A DNA stretch of 64,000 nt from Scatophagus argus. Taxonomy: Eukaryota > Chordata > Actinopteri > Scatophagidae. Under the pieces are notes generated by a model. That model saw only the letters and a list, made by a program, of their open reading frames with translations, searched no databases and was not told where the DNA came from. Positions within the stretch are counted from its first letter, which is position 1. The number at the start of each line of letters is the position of its first letter. The position numbers were made by a program, and so were the translations under genes. The stretch lies in the NCBI RefSeq assembly GCF_020382885.2, contig NC_058513.1:14843641-14907640 (forward strand), given 5' to 3'. Shown here piece after piece: positions 29,901-50,067 of the stretch.

Positions 29901-31186
29901 TGGTGTAAAATCTGAGGACATTTATTCCATTATGCACCTTATCTTATATGTTTTGCACCATTAACTGCACTTTACTCTCTTGTTTTAATACACACAGTCA
30001 ATTTGGTCGACCTGCTTTCTTTGCACTTTGCTATACTTTATGTAGCACATGTTAGTTTATTTAGTATATGTTTAGTCTATTTATGATCTGTATAGTTTTT
30101 GTTATCTAAATCTCTCCTGCTAACAGTTAGACCTTGTTTGTTTACGTGTTGACTAACCTTCACTGCTGCTTTAATTTCCCTCAGGGTCAAATCTGAATCT
30201 TTTACTTAACGTACTGAAACCATCATGATTTAATGTTTTTTTTTTCAGCAACATTAAAACATCAGCCTTGAAAACATTTCAGGAATCTGTGATTTGCTTG
30301 CTGCAGCGCCCCCGTGTGGTCACTCGGGCTCCCTGCGCTGCGGTTTCCAAGGGGGCAGCAAAGCTCAGAGGGGCAGGTGTGGTGGTGACCTGCTGGTCAA
30401 GTTCAATGAGCTCTACGCCGGAAAACATGGAATGTAATAAAAAATAAAATAAATAGGACATAATTCACCTTTGTGGAAAAAAAATAACCGTTTCTTAAAA
30501 TGAAGTAACGGTTCTAACGGAAGAGTGAGGGGAACGAACATAACATGTTAAACTTCAGCTCTCGTTTTGTTCTTTCGACACGTTCTGTTTGTGTATTTTT
30601 AAGAGACCACTTCCTAATTGTTTTCATGTCCTTTCAGTCTCCTGTGTTTAAATTGTCATGTTGTTGTTGTAGTAGTTAATATCTTATTTTTGTATTTCCG
30701 TTTACGTTATGTCATTATGCTGTGAAACCTTTTTTTTTTATTTTCAAGCACTGACTTAATTTTATGGGACTAAAATTTGCATGGCTCCAAATGAGGCCAC
30801 TGATTGGGTGTTTAAAATACAGCCTCGAAATCACGTTGAAATTCATCACATTTACCTCCATGGTTTTCCAACATTTGTGCACAAATTAAATTATCTTCGC
30901 TAAAGTAGACTGTGTGCATTTTACGCCTTCCTGGCTGCTACGTGGCCACAACGCGTGCTTTTATTTTGAAATTTAAACCCGGAAACGTGTCTTGAACGCA
31001 CCGGAGTGTCATCAGCAGTGCCTGTCTGTCTGTCTGTCTGTCGGGAGACGAGCGCGTACCGGTGCCGGCTGCTGCAGGCGGGCAGGTGGCGGCGGGAGGG
31101 AGGCGGACTGAACCGTTTGTCGCCGTTAATTAAACTCACTTTCCGTCCAGTTTAAATGAGCCTCCTGACTGATTTTGACCGCGAAG

Positions 31187-37194
<6,008 letters not shown>

Positions 37195-38079
37195 CTGCTT
37201 ACAAAAAAGGAGTGAAAAGACCCACTGCAAGATTAATTATTGTCTTCCAGTTACAGAGGGACTCTTTGGGTTGACTTTTACAGCAGCTTGTAAAACAAAC
37301 AAACTCTCCACTTTACCATATGTTATTTGACCAGGCAAGGTGATTGCCATGCAAAAGGGTTAAGAGATAAGAGTGATACAGGAACAAGAAGACACCACCA
37401 AACACCACCAGCTCACGTCTCAGATGTGGTTTACTTTGCACAGGAACACCAGTGCCTAACGCTGCCGACGTCTCTTCTGTACAATCACTCTACCTCACTT
37501 TGCACAACCCTGCTCACAAGCAAGCAGCTGAGGGAAACGTCTCTGGGTCTTCTTTTCATGAGCTGCATCAGTAACACTTTATTTCATGGGTCCCACAGTT
37601 TCCTATTAAGTTCTAACAAAGAAACTCGCACATGAATGTAAATTTTCCAATAGCTTTCCTGGAAAAGACAGAGATAGAAACATTTTCATGTAAACTATTT
37701 CAATTAATTGTTGACTAAGTCAGTTGAACAAACTGCAAAATACTAAATTTATTTACATTTAATTGTATACAATAATCCAACAGTTCAGTTTATATAAAAA
37801 AATTCTTTATTGCTCATTGTCTATATTTTTAATTTTGCCAGAAAAGTCTGTTTGTCAGAGCTACAAAACTCAAACATACATTGAAGTTTACTCTCATAGA
37901 CTACAAAAACCAGCAAATGGCGATTATCTAAAGTGGTGCTGTTTTATTTTGTGTTAATCAGTTAATCTACCAGTTACCAGATTGCTGCAGCTGTAACTGA
38001 TAGTTTGACCTGTAAAGTCTAAACTCAGTATATACAATGACTTGACAATCCAACAGTATGAAAGGCCCATTTTAGCTCC

Positions 38080-38180
38080 GTGTTTGGTCTCTACCACCTC
38101 ATGAGGGGAAAATCTGCCTTTGTAGCTCAGCAAAATGCTCTACAGCTAGCTGTTAGCTGTGTCTCTGTTGCTGGAGGGAA
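38080..38180 (+). repeat. Diverged teleost repeat block
   Basis: TGTTTGGTCTCTACCACCTC, TGAGGGGAAAATCTG and CTAGCTGTTAGCTGTGTCTC line up in order with the block at 13540-13660. Same presumed family, more diverged. Confidence 0.45.
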
Positions 38181-39588
38181 AAGTGCACTGCAGCTTTTTC
38201 AAGCTTTTTAACTGTGAATGGCTGCCTGCTGCTGCCTTTCACACATTACAAACATATTAAATGTGAATACTTCAAGCCTGATCAGCTGCTTCTCTACTCT
38301 ACTCTGCCCGTAGATTAGTCCCAAAGCCCAGGAATCTTCTAAAAAATTATTAGAAAATATGGGAACCATAAAATAAATTGTTACTGCTGTATCTGCTGTG
38401 CATTTTGTTTACTGAGCCTCTATGATTTAAATGTGAACTTTTTAATTTATTGTTTGCTTTGCAACTATATGAAAAATGTAGCTTTCTTGGTGAGCGTTTC
38501 ACCTGGGACCTATAAGGGTGACCAGTAGGTGTAATGTTGGTGAAGGAGTCTATGTTGATAGAAGTTAAAACAGGTGATACAAGGTGCTAAAATATAATTA
38601 GGAATTTTGTTTTTGTAATAGTGACATTTCTGAAAAAGAAAAAAAAAAGCAATAAACAAAACTACACTTTAGTATACCGATAGGTTAGGTGACTGTGACT
38701 GGATGTTATATTAAAGGGCAGTTCTGAGGTTTACCAGAAGACTTGATAGCATAACTCCTGATGTATCAGCCTCATTAAGCCATGTGTGATTATGAGCTTT
38801 TCTCAGCAGCACTTCTGTTGCTTCTGCTGCCTGATGTCCTTGTGAAGCTTAAGACTGTGCACATAGTTTTTAGATGATCTATAAAATCACATTGAGATGC
38901 ACTTTAGGATTACACACGTATCGTCTACGCTCTGCTGATGCTTCACGTCTGTCTTATGTGATGTGCTACCAGACCCGAATAATCTGCTGTCTGGATTTAT
39001 GTGCTTCTATGTGTTTCATGACATGGTTTATGTTGTTGCTCTGAGCCATAAAACATGAAGCAAGCTGAGTCAGCACGTCTTTTTTTTTTTTTTTCATTAG
39101 TCATTAAACCTTATTTATAGTGGCGCTGTCACACTTGAACATCATGAATCACTGGTAGGCTTTGACCTTTACATAATACATTTTGTTTCATCTAATGTAA
39201 TGAAACCGCTTTGATGTCAGCCCTCGCTTTTAAATCAACGCGTAACGAGGAATAATTTCTTCCATCTCGCCTCAAAGAAAGATTTTTCTCTTCAGAGATG
39301 GTTAAAGCCGTGTGTTTTTAGACAATACTGATGTACATACAGTTAATGACTACAACAGAGACAAAAAAACATGACAAGTTGAAAAACAAATTACAGCTGT
39401 CATCATTTGATGTACTCCTAAATTTAGCCTCAAAATAAAAAACAATTTAATCACATTTTCGCTCTTGTAGGTTTAAGTCTTCTGTCGCTGTTATTCTGTA
39501 TATGAAAGGTTGGGAGTTTGTCCTGGATGCAGAGACACTTTAGATGAAGACTGACAATGACACACCGGTGTATCCATAGCAACATCTA

Positions 39589-39631
39589 CCCCCATCACCC
39601 ACACATGATGGTCCAGTGTGGGTGATGGGGG
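39589..39631. repeat. Perfect 16-bp inverted repeat with an 11-base loop
   Basis: CCCCCATCACCCACAC at 39589-39604 is the exact reverse complement of GTGTGGGTGATGGGGG at 39616-39631. The loop is ATGATGGTCCA. It lies about 1 kb beyond the polr3e stop codon. Function unknown. Confidence 0.9.
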
Positions 39632-40674
39632 GCCGCTATTTTACGATGAATTAACCTGCAGAATATTTATGACCAAAATGACAAAAACGTATTCAAAACT
39701 GAATCTTTATTCTTCTCTTTCATAAAAGGAAAACCATTTGAAACTCAACCAGACACAAACCATTTAACCCACCTATTCTCTAACTTTAAGTCTCAGTGCG
39801 CATTCAACTGAGTGATACAGAAATGTGGGAAAAGTCACATTCAATGTTCGATTGATGTTTTTAGGTCCAGGATTGCCTGAAGAAAAAAAAATGTTCAACT
39901 GCACAACATGAGCACAAATGACTTCTTTGTTTTTGCATCCTTTTTGTTTTTGCCCTTTTTGTTTCAGGTTTCTTGTCTCTTCAAGTGCTGTCACACGTGT
40001 TTAATTAAATTAACAGTGTCATCCGATCTTAAAGCTCACGCCTTTTCATTTGGCGACGGAGTAAATATTCTATTAAAGTTGATGCTGCTTAACAAAGTCA
40101 GATCCGGATGAAAAATAAATCAGGTTTGCCTCTTTAAGGTTTTCTACCCGCAAAGGCCTTAAACAGCGTTTGCTTTGCTGAAGGTACGGCAAAGCAAAAC
40201 ACATTTTCTCTGGCAAAACTTACAAATCAGGAGTAAAATGAAAATAGTAAACACCATCCTGATCTGGTAAAATTCAAAAACAAACAAACGTGAGGTCATA
40301 AATCCAAAAATCTACTAAGAAACTGTAAGTATATCCTGCTATTTCTTCTTTTTTCTCTTAATTATCGCATTTCCCCCCTCAGACACTCCAGCTTTTAGTG
40401 CGAGTATGTGAGGAGTGTCTAACCTCGGCGCTGCGTCAGAGCGCTCATGTTAATGTCAGAAATGCTTCAGCCGTAGCTTCGAGAAAGCTTCATGTTCTGA
40501 GCAGAGCAGACGGCTGAGACCTTTGTCCTCGGAGCTGGACGAGCTGTGACTGGCTCTCATCTGTCTGACTTGCCCTCCCGCTGGACACCTGGGAGAGGAG
40601 GGAGGGAGGGAGATCTGGCTCACTGACGGTGAACGCGGGGATGGGGTGGAGAGGGTGGGGTCAGGCTCTCAGTG

Positions 40675-43600
40675 TCAGGACTGTATCGTTCCCTTGAGGT
40701 ACCACATCCCTGCGTGGCTGCTGCAGCACTCCTGAAAGGACAGGCGACCGGTCAGATCAGAGAGCCCACACGTTAAATTAAATCTCGAAACAGTAATGTT
40801 CAGTCTGGTCACGCATCTCACATTCAGCAGCCGGTCAATGTCCGCTTTGGGGACGTCTCCGAGATCCTGCGCCAGTCTGGCTTGTACCATGTTCCTCCTG
40901 ACCCGGTAGTTCTTCGTGAACAGGTCATAAAGCAGCCGACGGTGCTGCAGGAGCAATTAAAAAAACAAAAAAACAAAACACACACACACAAGGAATTCAT
41001 TTAAAGGAACAGTTTGACATTTTAGGAAATATGCTAATTTGCTTTCTCGAGCCAAACAAGCTGTACCCTCACCCCCGTTTCCAGTCTTTATGCTAAGCTA
41101 AGCTAACTGTCCGCTGACTGAAGCTTTATATTTAGCATAAAGATATGAGTGGGATTGATCATCTAACTCTCTGCAAGAACCGTGAACATTTCCCAGAATA
41201 TGGTGCTAAGAAACACAAAGACAACACAATCACGTGTTCTTTCTGAAGTGGTTTTCACACTGGGGAGTTTAACAAGTTAAGACACCTGCAGCTTAAGTGA
41301 CACAAAGTGTTAACAGAGAGAAAAAGACTGTTAACATGCAGCTCTGCCACTTTAATTTGGGGGAAGCTGACCAACAGAACCACATCCTGATTATTCCTTC
41401 AACGAGTCAGCCATGACCCGCACGGAAACTTGTGTGCTGCAAAAGTCTGCATGTAGACAAGAAGGCTGCTGTGAGTGTTTACCTTGTCGAATTCGTCTCC
41501 ACTCTCCCACAAACCAAACACCTTCTGTTCATCAGGGGCCGCTTTGCTCTGAGCAGGAAACTGAAGTTAAGAGGAAAACAGTGACGTCAGAAACACAGGA
41601 AGAGAGCAGCGGGTCACCAGTTCAAATCCCTCAACCTGCACCTGCTGGTCTGAGCAGGGAAGTGACTCAACATGTAGCATGAATCAGCGGGCAAAACTGA
41701 AAAATTGGGTTTTGACCAACACAAGTGAGTTTAGAACAAACATAATAACACATGCAGGGTTGGAGTAGCATGTTAAGAGCAAAATGCAACCACTTTCTAA
41801 GTACTTTCAAGGCACCTAAACTAAAATTTCCAGACACTCAAAGCCTTTATCATCATTCAACATTCAATGTAAACTTCTGACTATGCATATTAACTTTGAA
41901 TGTGGGCACTAATCCTAACTGTTTAAGGTTCGCTAATTTTGGTGTATGAAGACAAATACGATTGTTCTCTCTCAGACACTTAATTAGTCTGTTACTTTGT
42001 TATCCTGCCAAAAACACGAGGAGGTCGAGCACTGCTGTGACCAGAGGGACCAACACTGCGCTTCAAACCAGGATTACCGTCCAGACACAATCCAATGACT
42101 CAAAACTGACCTATGAACTGTCCGACATTGAAACAGTAATGTTTAAAGTGACGTACGAGATGGGTCTCCTGATTCTAGATCAGCTTGCGTTTGCAAACAA
42201 CTAACTGGCTTAGTCTCTTAACCGTAATGAGCTTTACTTTGAGGGCGATAATCTGTTGCATAACAAAGATGGCGTCCAGCCATTCCCTCCCCTACAGCGT
42301 TTGAAATCCTTAAACGTCAAGGCTACAGATGGGATAAAGACCTAAGCCAGGGCAGGGCTGGTCCTGCCAGGAGACCCTTGCCACTTAAACAAGTCCCTGC
42401 CTTATGATCAAACACCACACCAAGCTAAAAAAAAAAAAACCAAAGAACAATGACAACAGATTACATCCATCTATATAAAGCCTACAAACAATGCAGGTAT
42501 CAGGTGGCTCCTGGAACCTGGAGGGGAACCTGAGAACCAGGGCCGGGTTGGTTCAGTGCCCCGACTGCTTAACAAGAGACAAAGAGTTCACAAGCAAAAC
42601 GACCATTAATGTCGTTTTACCGTTGAGAGAAAACTGATCGGCACATTCAGGCTGCGAGCGAGGAAACCCCGTATTCAGCAGCTCAAAGACGAACGTGATT
42701 TTAATCTCGTCCGGAACAACTCAGTTCTGCTTGCTGGCCCTTTGGATTAATCTACAGATGCTTTTCTTAACGTGCATAAAATGTCCTAAAAATATCCTGA
42801 AACAATGAACTGATTAGTAAAATAAGTTTAGATTAATTTTAATAGATCAATTAATCACTTCGGCTCAAACAGGATAGAAGATTCCATTCAAATCGTCACT
42901 ACGACGCAGACCTCGATAGGGTTTACTGTATTTATTTTCTTCTTCTAAATCAATTAAGCACTAATAAACTGTGGTATTTAATGAGCTAACGTTCGAAAGG
43001 AAGAAAATACTGATGTTCACGCCTCAAAGCAATAATAACTGCTGTGCAGAGTTTTAACGTCTTGTGATTCATTTCCCTCGTCTCCTCACTGACAACACGC
43101 CCACAGCAGTGCATCAGTGTTTTGTTACGCTATTGTTAGTCTGTACACGACCTTACAAAAACAACAGTAAACATTTGTGAGAAAACGGAAAAAATTTTTA
43201 AAAAGCATCCCACGTGAGTCACGTGGAGTTTTTAACATCCAAAACCACATAAATCATGAGTGTTGACAGTAGAAGTTGGTTCTTGAGTACTCACAGGCAC
43301 CATTATCTGTTTGCAATGGCTGAGCACCATGGCATCTGTCAGCATGTGGTCCGAGATGGAGTGGAAGACGCTCCGACCCACCGGCATGGAAGCCAGGTGG
43401 AGGTTAAAAAGCCTCTTAAACTCATTCAGCGTCAGTACAAAATGCTTCCTGAAAGTCTTTATCACAAAGTCCTGCAGCTCCAGGGCTCCTGCAGTCCCTC
43501 CGTTACCGTTGGTGTGATCAAACCCAGGGGAGGTGGTACTGGGGTATCCGTTAACAGAACCATTGAGGATGGAGGAGGGAGACAGGGAAGAGGAGGTGTC

Positions 43601-46600
43601 CATAGGTTCGTCTTCCCTGTCACTGACGGGTTCCTGTTTGACGTGGACGCTGCCACCCGCCCGCCTGGTGTCCAGGCCCTTCTGGAGGGACTCCTGGTTT
43701 TCTTGTGCACGCTCCTGAGCCACCTTCAGACGCTGCTCGCCGCTGATATGGACCGGCTCTGGAAAACAAAGCACACACAAACACATCAGCTCATTTCTGC
43801 TGTGTAGTGGTAGTAGTGGGTGGTAGAAATAAAACTCAGTACACACCAGGCTGAGGGGAATTCTTTGGCATAAAGTCCTCTTTAGAGAAGTTAAACACCT
43901 TTTCCAACCTAAAAGGAAAGACAAGAGATTTGAGGGCACCTCCACAACTGACTGGAATACCCCGATGAGATGCTGCACTTTTAAAAAAGCATTACTTTTC
44001 CTTTTGAGTGCAACCTACTTGCTCTGGATGCCAAGCCACAGCATGTGTTGCCTGTGGGCAACATCTGGGTGTTTTTTAACGAAGTCTACATCAGTAGGCA
44101 ACAGGAACTCCCAGCCCCGGTTGACTCGAGGTGCCGCCACATGCTCCAGGAACTCCTTCACATCCTCAGGAGGAAGCTGACGGAGGCAGAAGGAAGAACT
44201 TGTTAGTTCTGTTTACCTGAATGAACAAAACAACTGTAGCCTCAAGGTGACTGCTGGAACAAGCGCTCAGAAACATTCCTGCTCCGGTGAAGCTGCTCAG
44301 CATCTAAACAAACTTTACCTTTATTCAGTAGTTGTCCTATTTCTGCAATACATCGTCAAATCTGAAGGATATGCTTGCAATATAACCAACCAGTTCAGTC
44401 CAGAACCCCCACCCTCCCAAGAAAAACAAAACAATTTACATTAAATATAAACAAACAACTTCAGCTTATCATCCCAGAGTGGGATTTCAATTCCAGTCAG
44501 CCACTTCTTTGCAAATATGTTTAACAGACACAAGACTAATTTACTATGAAAACAGCCTCTAGTGCAAATTACACAAAATCTAAAAAACCATGCAAGAAAT
44601 TCATTTATTTTGGCACAGAGATGAGCAATTCATTAAAGGCAGTCTGTTGTCTTTATTCGTCATGACCAAGCAGGAACAATTTTAGGACAGCAGAATCATG
44701 ATCCTTACTTTGATGATGGATGTAACCTCCTTTCTCATCACAGAGCGCTCGAGAGTGAACCTCCACATCTACAAAAGAAACAAGAGAGTCACTATGACTT
44801 CACTCTGAACAAACACAAAACAGATTATCAGGCTGTTGGATTTGGGGGTAATTTAATAAAAAAACAGCTCACCACAAAGTCTCTGCCACGACAGAGCACT
44901 TCAGCAGGGACACCGCTGTGAGGACTGCAGGTGTTTTTAGGATACAGAACATCACTGGAAGGAAAAACAAACACACAGAAACATCATTCGACTCGTTGGG
45001 TTTTATGTGAAAAATATCAAATCACAGGATACAAAGCTCCTGTTGAGGAAGGTTGTGTTCGATGAAACTTGAATGTTCATTATTTAATCTTTAATCTGTG
45101 TAAAACTTTGTGTGACATTTGCACAACCTTTAAATGAATCTGCATTTGAGGGCGTTCGGTCTCACCTCTTAACAACCCAGTTCCCCTGAACCAGCAGCGC
45201 CACCTGCTGGATGCAGCGCAGTGCTGAGGTTGAGTCGGTGCCTGAAGCAAGCAGGCCCATCAGGTTAGCAAACGGCATCACCTTGACTACAGCCGAGAGG
45301 AGACGCGGGAAAGAGGAAACACTTTTGTTAGAGGCAAGACAACCAAACTGACACATTTACTGAGTGTAAAAAAAGATCAGAAGAATTCTGGTGAAAGATA
45401 AACAAACGGTTGTCAAAAACCACCAGAGGACCACTCCATCTTTGACCAAAAAGCTGCCAGAACTCTTCTGCTCAGATGAATTTGATAATTCTGTAACTGA
45501 GACTTACATCTATGCACTTCTTTGGATTATTACCTCTGCATGATGCACATATTCTTGACACTTTACATGGTGAACATTTAAAAATGCTTCGGTGAATATT
45601 CTTCTTTTCAAACACTGAACACATATTTTTAACAGATACATATTTATTTCATATGTTGTTCATAGTTTTACTGTACATTTTTCTATTTCTATTTATACTT
45701 GATTTTCGTTTTTTTTTCCTTATCTTACTATTATACTGTACTGTTCTGCACCAAATTACCAAAACTTGCATGCAAAAAGCTTCTCTGTAATCTGCAGCCA
45801 GTAATCCATACTGATTGGGCGCCCCCATCTGGCTCAAAGAAAAACTGCGAGTGGAGGAAATGTGGACTTACTGAATACTGAGCTACCAGTAAAAATAATC
45901 AGTGTCAATAATTAACAATTCCAAGACATCCAGAAAGCACAGCCCTACTGACAGACAGATATCGATTATCAATATCAATGTGACCAATTTTTGTATAAAT
46001 GTGTTGGCCTACCGTTCTTCATCAGGGTCTTGACTTGGTCTGCCAGAGGCAGAGTGCGGAGCTGGGCCATGGAGAGGACATTACTGGGACCAACAGGCTT
46101 CACACTGACAAGAACAATCAGAGAGGAAGTTAATGAAGCATCTTTGTAACCGTTTAAATCTCAGAACTTTGAGCAGAAATGTGACAAACACTTACACTTT
46201 TTCCTCTGCGAGTGGGGGCATCAGCATCGCCAGGTATTCTCTACATAAATGTGATAATATGAGCATTGTGAGCGACTATGAACAACCAGGGAAGACAAAG
46301 AAATTAAATGTAGTCAGGGGTTAACTGACTCATACTTACTTAGGAGTTTTGACCAGTTCAGAGTTATCTGAGGCATCCACTGACTGACAGAACAGGTACT
46401 GCCTTTCATGCTCTGAACGCCCATCCTGAGTTTAAATAAAAGGACAGATGAAAGTGATGAGCACAGCACACCACTAGATAACGTATCCAGTACTGAAATT
46501 AGACGATGGCCAGCTTAGGATGGCCAAGCAACCGGCAAATGATATTAATCAAACAGAGGAAAGTGGTTGAAGTATTCATCTGGATGAATTTACAAATGAA

Positions 46601-48834
46601 TAAGGTACCCTAACAAAGAGTGCCCTCCCTACCTTGGCACCGTGGTAGTGCAGGTGAACCCAGGGCTCCTCGGCCTGCTTCTTCTGGAGGAACTCGTACG
46701 ACTGGATCCTCCTCTGCCGGGCCTGCTCCGACTCGGGACGAGCAAACCTCACCTGGATTGGAACAGGGTTTATTTATTTATTTATTTTAAATGATGAGTT
46801 TACACTGGTGCACAGAGTCTGTGTTATCATGAGTCTGACTGCATTAGTGAGCGTGTGTGCAAGTGTTCACCGTGATGGCCTTGGCCTCCTCCTCAGCTTC
46901 ATCCTGTGAGGAATCTCCACCTGCCGACGTAAGAATCTGGTCACACAACATCCATTTTATCTGATCTCACCAGTTACCACACTATTATGATTCTGCCATG
47001 TATGTTAATGTTTATCTTAGCTTACTGGGTTTGTGAATTGTGAACAAGAGAGTTCATTTAAACAGTAGATGAAATATTTTCACATGATCTTCTATTTTTA
47101 AAAAAACTTGTTTCACATGTGTAACTTTGCAAAACAAACCAAGTAGACACACCCTCGTTGGCTGCCTCCCTCTCTCTGATTTTGCTGTCAGCCTTGTCAA
47201 GGTAAGAGAAGCTGGGTCTCATCTGGAGGATTCCTGTCAGAGGTGTGACATGCAGCTCACCTGTAGACATACACATTAAAACAGTCAGGAACACAGCAGT
47301 AATAACGCAGCAATAATCGAATGGGGACTGGATGTTTGCGAGTCATCAAGTCGATCACGTCAGCACATTTGATCAACTTCAACATAAACACACAGTAGAA
47401 ACGTTGTACGTAACCAAATGCCAAAAGAAAAGATAAGAAGCGCAACACTGATAAAGACTCACATGGACTCTGTGAACATATGCGTGACCTTTGTGTTTTT
47501 ACAAGAGGCGGAATAAAAGTTAGACAAACCAAAACACAGGCATGGCACTGAAGTGGGCTATACAGAACCAGGTCAGACCTTTGCGAAAAACAGCAACAGC
47601 ATATCTGGAGGTGTTGGTGGTGGCCTGAATGGAGGAAAAGGTCTGTTTATCCATCATTTTCCTGGAGAGGAGAAACGAAAGAAGAATACTCAGATGTTTG
47701 CCCAAACTTCACTGTGCAAACAACAATGCCACTTAGCAGCTGTTCATCTAATGGTAAAATACACTTATTTGTGCTGTTGGACACAGTTAAATGAGAAGAT
47801 GTATCACTCTCTGGACAGGGTCAGGCTAACTGTTTACTCCTGTATCTAGTCCTTATGTACAGATGAGCTTTAACAGCAGACTTACGCTGAATAGGTGTTG
47901 GTCTCGTCATAAGACGTGCCATCCACGTTGAGAGCTATCTGCTCTCCTTTGCTGCGACAGTAATTCGGACTCATTGTGTTGATTGCCATTTCCAACTCCA
48001 CCTGTATTATGGATGGAAAAAGAAAAGCATTACAAAAAAAATTTGAGACTGATCTGTCTGGATGATAAATTAAGAAAATAACTTTTTTATTTTACCCTTT
48101 GCTGCTTGGGTTTGATCTTAGCCGTTAAGTGGCTGACATCATCATAGGTCATAGTGGATGGCCGGACAGGGTACTGTGTCAGAAAAACAATGAAGGTGAT
48201 TAATGAGTGACTTGGGATACTGAGACACATAAACTGTTCACAAAGGGAATTAAACCTAATCAGGAATTAAGTACAGCAAAAAAGAAGATTACCTGGAAAA
48301 GATACAGCTTATCTGCTAGGCTCTTGGCAAGGTACACATCAATCTAAAAGAAATAGAAATATTGATCAGTTATTCTCTGTCTACACAAACTGGTGTGAGT
48401 GAATGGTAGAGCTTCTCATCTGAATGTGCTGTGTTTCGTTGTACTTTTAAATTCAGTGTTTTTCTAGTCTGTTACATTAACCTACTCAGTTTGCAGCCCT
48501 CATAGCAAACCCTGGTCTCAAGTTGACCTCAAATAAAAAATGATCCGAGTGCAGTGTGGCGTACAGATTTTAAATCTCTGCGCCACACTGCGCTGGTATA
48601 TTATTAAGACCGAGCATTAGCAGAAACAAGGAATCAGAAGTGGGACGATACATAATGAGCATTTACAATTCCAAATAAACCACAATGTACGAGTTCATTC
48701 GCAATAATTCAGGTACATATCGTTATTTCTTTTCTCTAGCAACACTTGTTAGCAGAATAAATTCATAAAAGTTTAATTTAAGCTTGCGGACATACCTCTT
48801 CTATAATCGGGTCATCATCATCCCCACTGGCCAT
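40675..48834 (-). CDS. polr3e: DNA-directed RNA polymerase III subunit RPC5
   Basis: Exons, 5' to 3': 48834-48796, 48343-48293, 48173-48096, 48001-47886, 47661-47579, 47260-47153, 46920-46871, 46752-46633, 46425-46340, 46240-46196, 46104-46013, 45286-45166, 44954-44873, 44768-44709, 44176-44019, 43908-43847, 43758-43295, 41548-41483, 40944-40822, 40731-40675. All phases agree; 686 codons plus stop (human 708 aa). RPC5 pairs with RPC4 on Pol III and acts in initiation and termination of tRNA, 5S and other small RNA genes. Family blocks: ASGDDDPIIEE start, YPVRPSTMTYDD, PKQQRVELEMA, SFSYLDKAD, SEQARQRR, VMPFANLMGLL, HMLWLGIQSK, FNLHLASMPVG, NYRVRRNMVQARL, and the C-terminal GMWYLKGTIQS. A Ser/Pro-rich acidic linker in exon 43758-43295 carries VKQEPVSD, a SUMO-type VKxE motif. 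tRNA-Leu(AAG) lies just upstream on the same strand. Confidence 0.96.
41010..41200 (-). repeat. Teleost dispersed repeat (TTAGCATAAAGACTGG type)
   Basis: In a polr3e intron. Contains GGAAATATGCTAATTTGCTT, CAGTCTTTATGCTAAGCTAAGC and GATATGAGTGGGATTGATCA, in the order I know from a very common percomorph repeat. The strand is arbitrary. Confidence 0.6.
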
Positions 48835-49860
48835 ATTGATGTGAACAGCGAGAGGAGATGAAGCAGGTGAGGAGCGGCAGCAGATTTCAGATAGCCAACC
48901 TGGAAACAAAGAATCACTGGCTTAACTTACAGGGATTTATTGTACAGCTACACACTCCCTTCACTGTTACCAAATGGCTACACCCAGACTGGTAACAAAG
49001 AAAACAAATGACAGGCAGTAACAAGAACAATGTGATTCAGCACATCAAGGTTCATTACAATTTCATCAGGCTCGTCGGGGTTATCACTCTTCAGGAAATT
49101 TGCGGTAGATGGTCTATCTTCATTTAACACATTCCAGGAAGTTTACTACGAAAACCCACAAGTTAGGTACCAGCCAGACTATGATCATGCAGTCTGTGGA
49201 TGCTATCACCAACACATCCAGCTTAAAAACTAACATGATGCAAGACAATGCAATCCGTATTTTATTACTGTTCACTAAGCCAACACTGTGTAACAAACAT
49301 TCTATAACGTTATAGCTATCACGTCAAACAGTAATTTCAGATAATTATACTCTCCAGTACAGATAATTACAAATAAAACCAGTCCTGCCACCGGCTACGT
49401 TAGCTTGATTAGCAAGCTAGCAACAAACCTTATAACAACTTGTCACGGGGGCCTTCACTACACTGCAGGAAGCGTTCATTCAAAGACAAAATACACATCT
49501 GTAAAAGGAGTCAAGGCCATCAGCAACAAACTCCCCTTTTCCCGTGAACAAATGTACGAACAACGAAGCTACCTAACATGCAGGTAACCGGTGGTGCCGT
49601 AGCCTAGCCAGGCAACTTTAGCCTGCTAGCTTGGCGTGCTAACATACACATGACAGTCAAAATAACGCAGTCAGTCACCAGGGCCTGGTTTAATGCGTCA
49701 TTTTTCCTAAACAACATACAGAATAAAATTAGATCTCACCTGCACGTTTCGCTGTGCCGTTTTAGCTCTCTCATTCGTGCCCAAAGACTCCAGAGGTGTG
49801 GTGCGTAGAGGGGTAGGAGTAGTTTCTAACTCGGGCTAGCACAGCTGAAGTCTAACGGTA
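48835..49860 (-). other. polr3e 5' UTR: non-coding first exon and intron
   Basis: The ATG at 48834 is preceded by 67 untranslated bases back to an acceptor (TTTGTTTCCAG) at 48901. The matching donor is most likely CAG|GTGAGATC at 49740/49739, giving a non-coding first exon from about 49740 upwards; its 5' end, near 49860, is a guess. The intron between (48902-49739) has short CA/AT-rich sequence and no gene. Confidence 0.6.
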
Positions 49861-50067
49861 CCATGTTGACTATGCTCCACACAGGCACGTGGGGAGGAGC
49901 CCATGCCCATAATGCACAGCGAGTCCAATGAACAGTTGTCTTTTCTCATAATTTCTTCTGACCCGTTATGGCTTACGTTGTGCTATTATTCACAGTAGGG
50001 TCTGATGTGCGCAGACTTTCATTCATTATTTGGTAAGTAAACGTCCATTTTTTAAGCACTAGGTAGG

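Larger units (their letters stand above)
23869..31186. other. Gene-poor region between divergent prss12 and cdr2
   Basis: The prss12-like gene reads leftward from 23868 and cdr2 rightward from 31187, so this 7.3 kb holds both promoters. No open frame shows a known domain or coding-like codon bias. Much of 24-27 kb is microsatellite. The block at about 29900-30210 (repeated TTTGCACTTT-type motifs, then AATTTCCCTCAGGGTC) resembles the 3' end of a fish LINE, but I hold that only weakly. Sequence at 31000-31186 is richer in CpG and probably belongs to the cdr2 promoter and 5' UTR. Confidence 0.6.
37195..40674. other. Intergenic region between convergent cdr2 and polr3e
   Basis: AT-rich, with no supported gene. 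It should hold the 3' UTRs of both flanking genes. A TTTATT at 39706-39711 (AATAAA on the minus strand) is a possible polr3e polyadenylation signal. It includes a diverged repeat block near 38080-38180 and a perfect 16-bp hairpin at 39589-39631. Confidence 0.6.

Noticed and set aside
29880-30210. Intergenic block as a firm LINE 3' end
   Set aside because: Motifs are suggestive but no body or diagnostic tail was seen; mentioned only as weak in the intergenic entry.
43256-43807. Plus-strand 183-codon open frame
   Set aside because: Antisense shadow of the 464-base polr3e exon.
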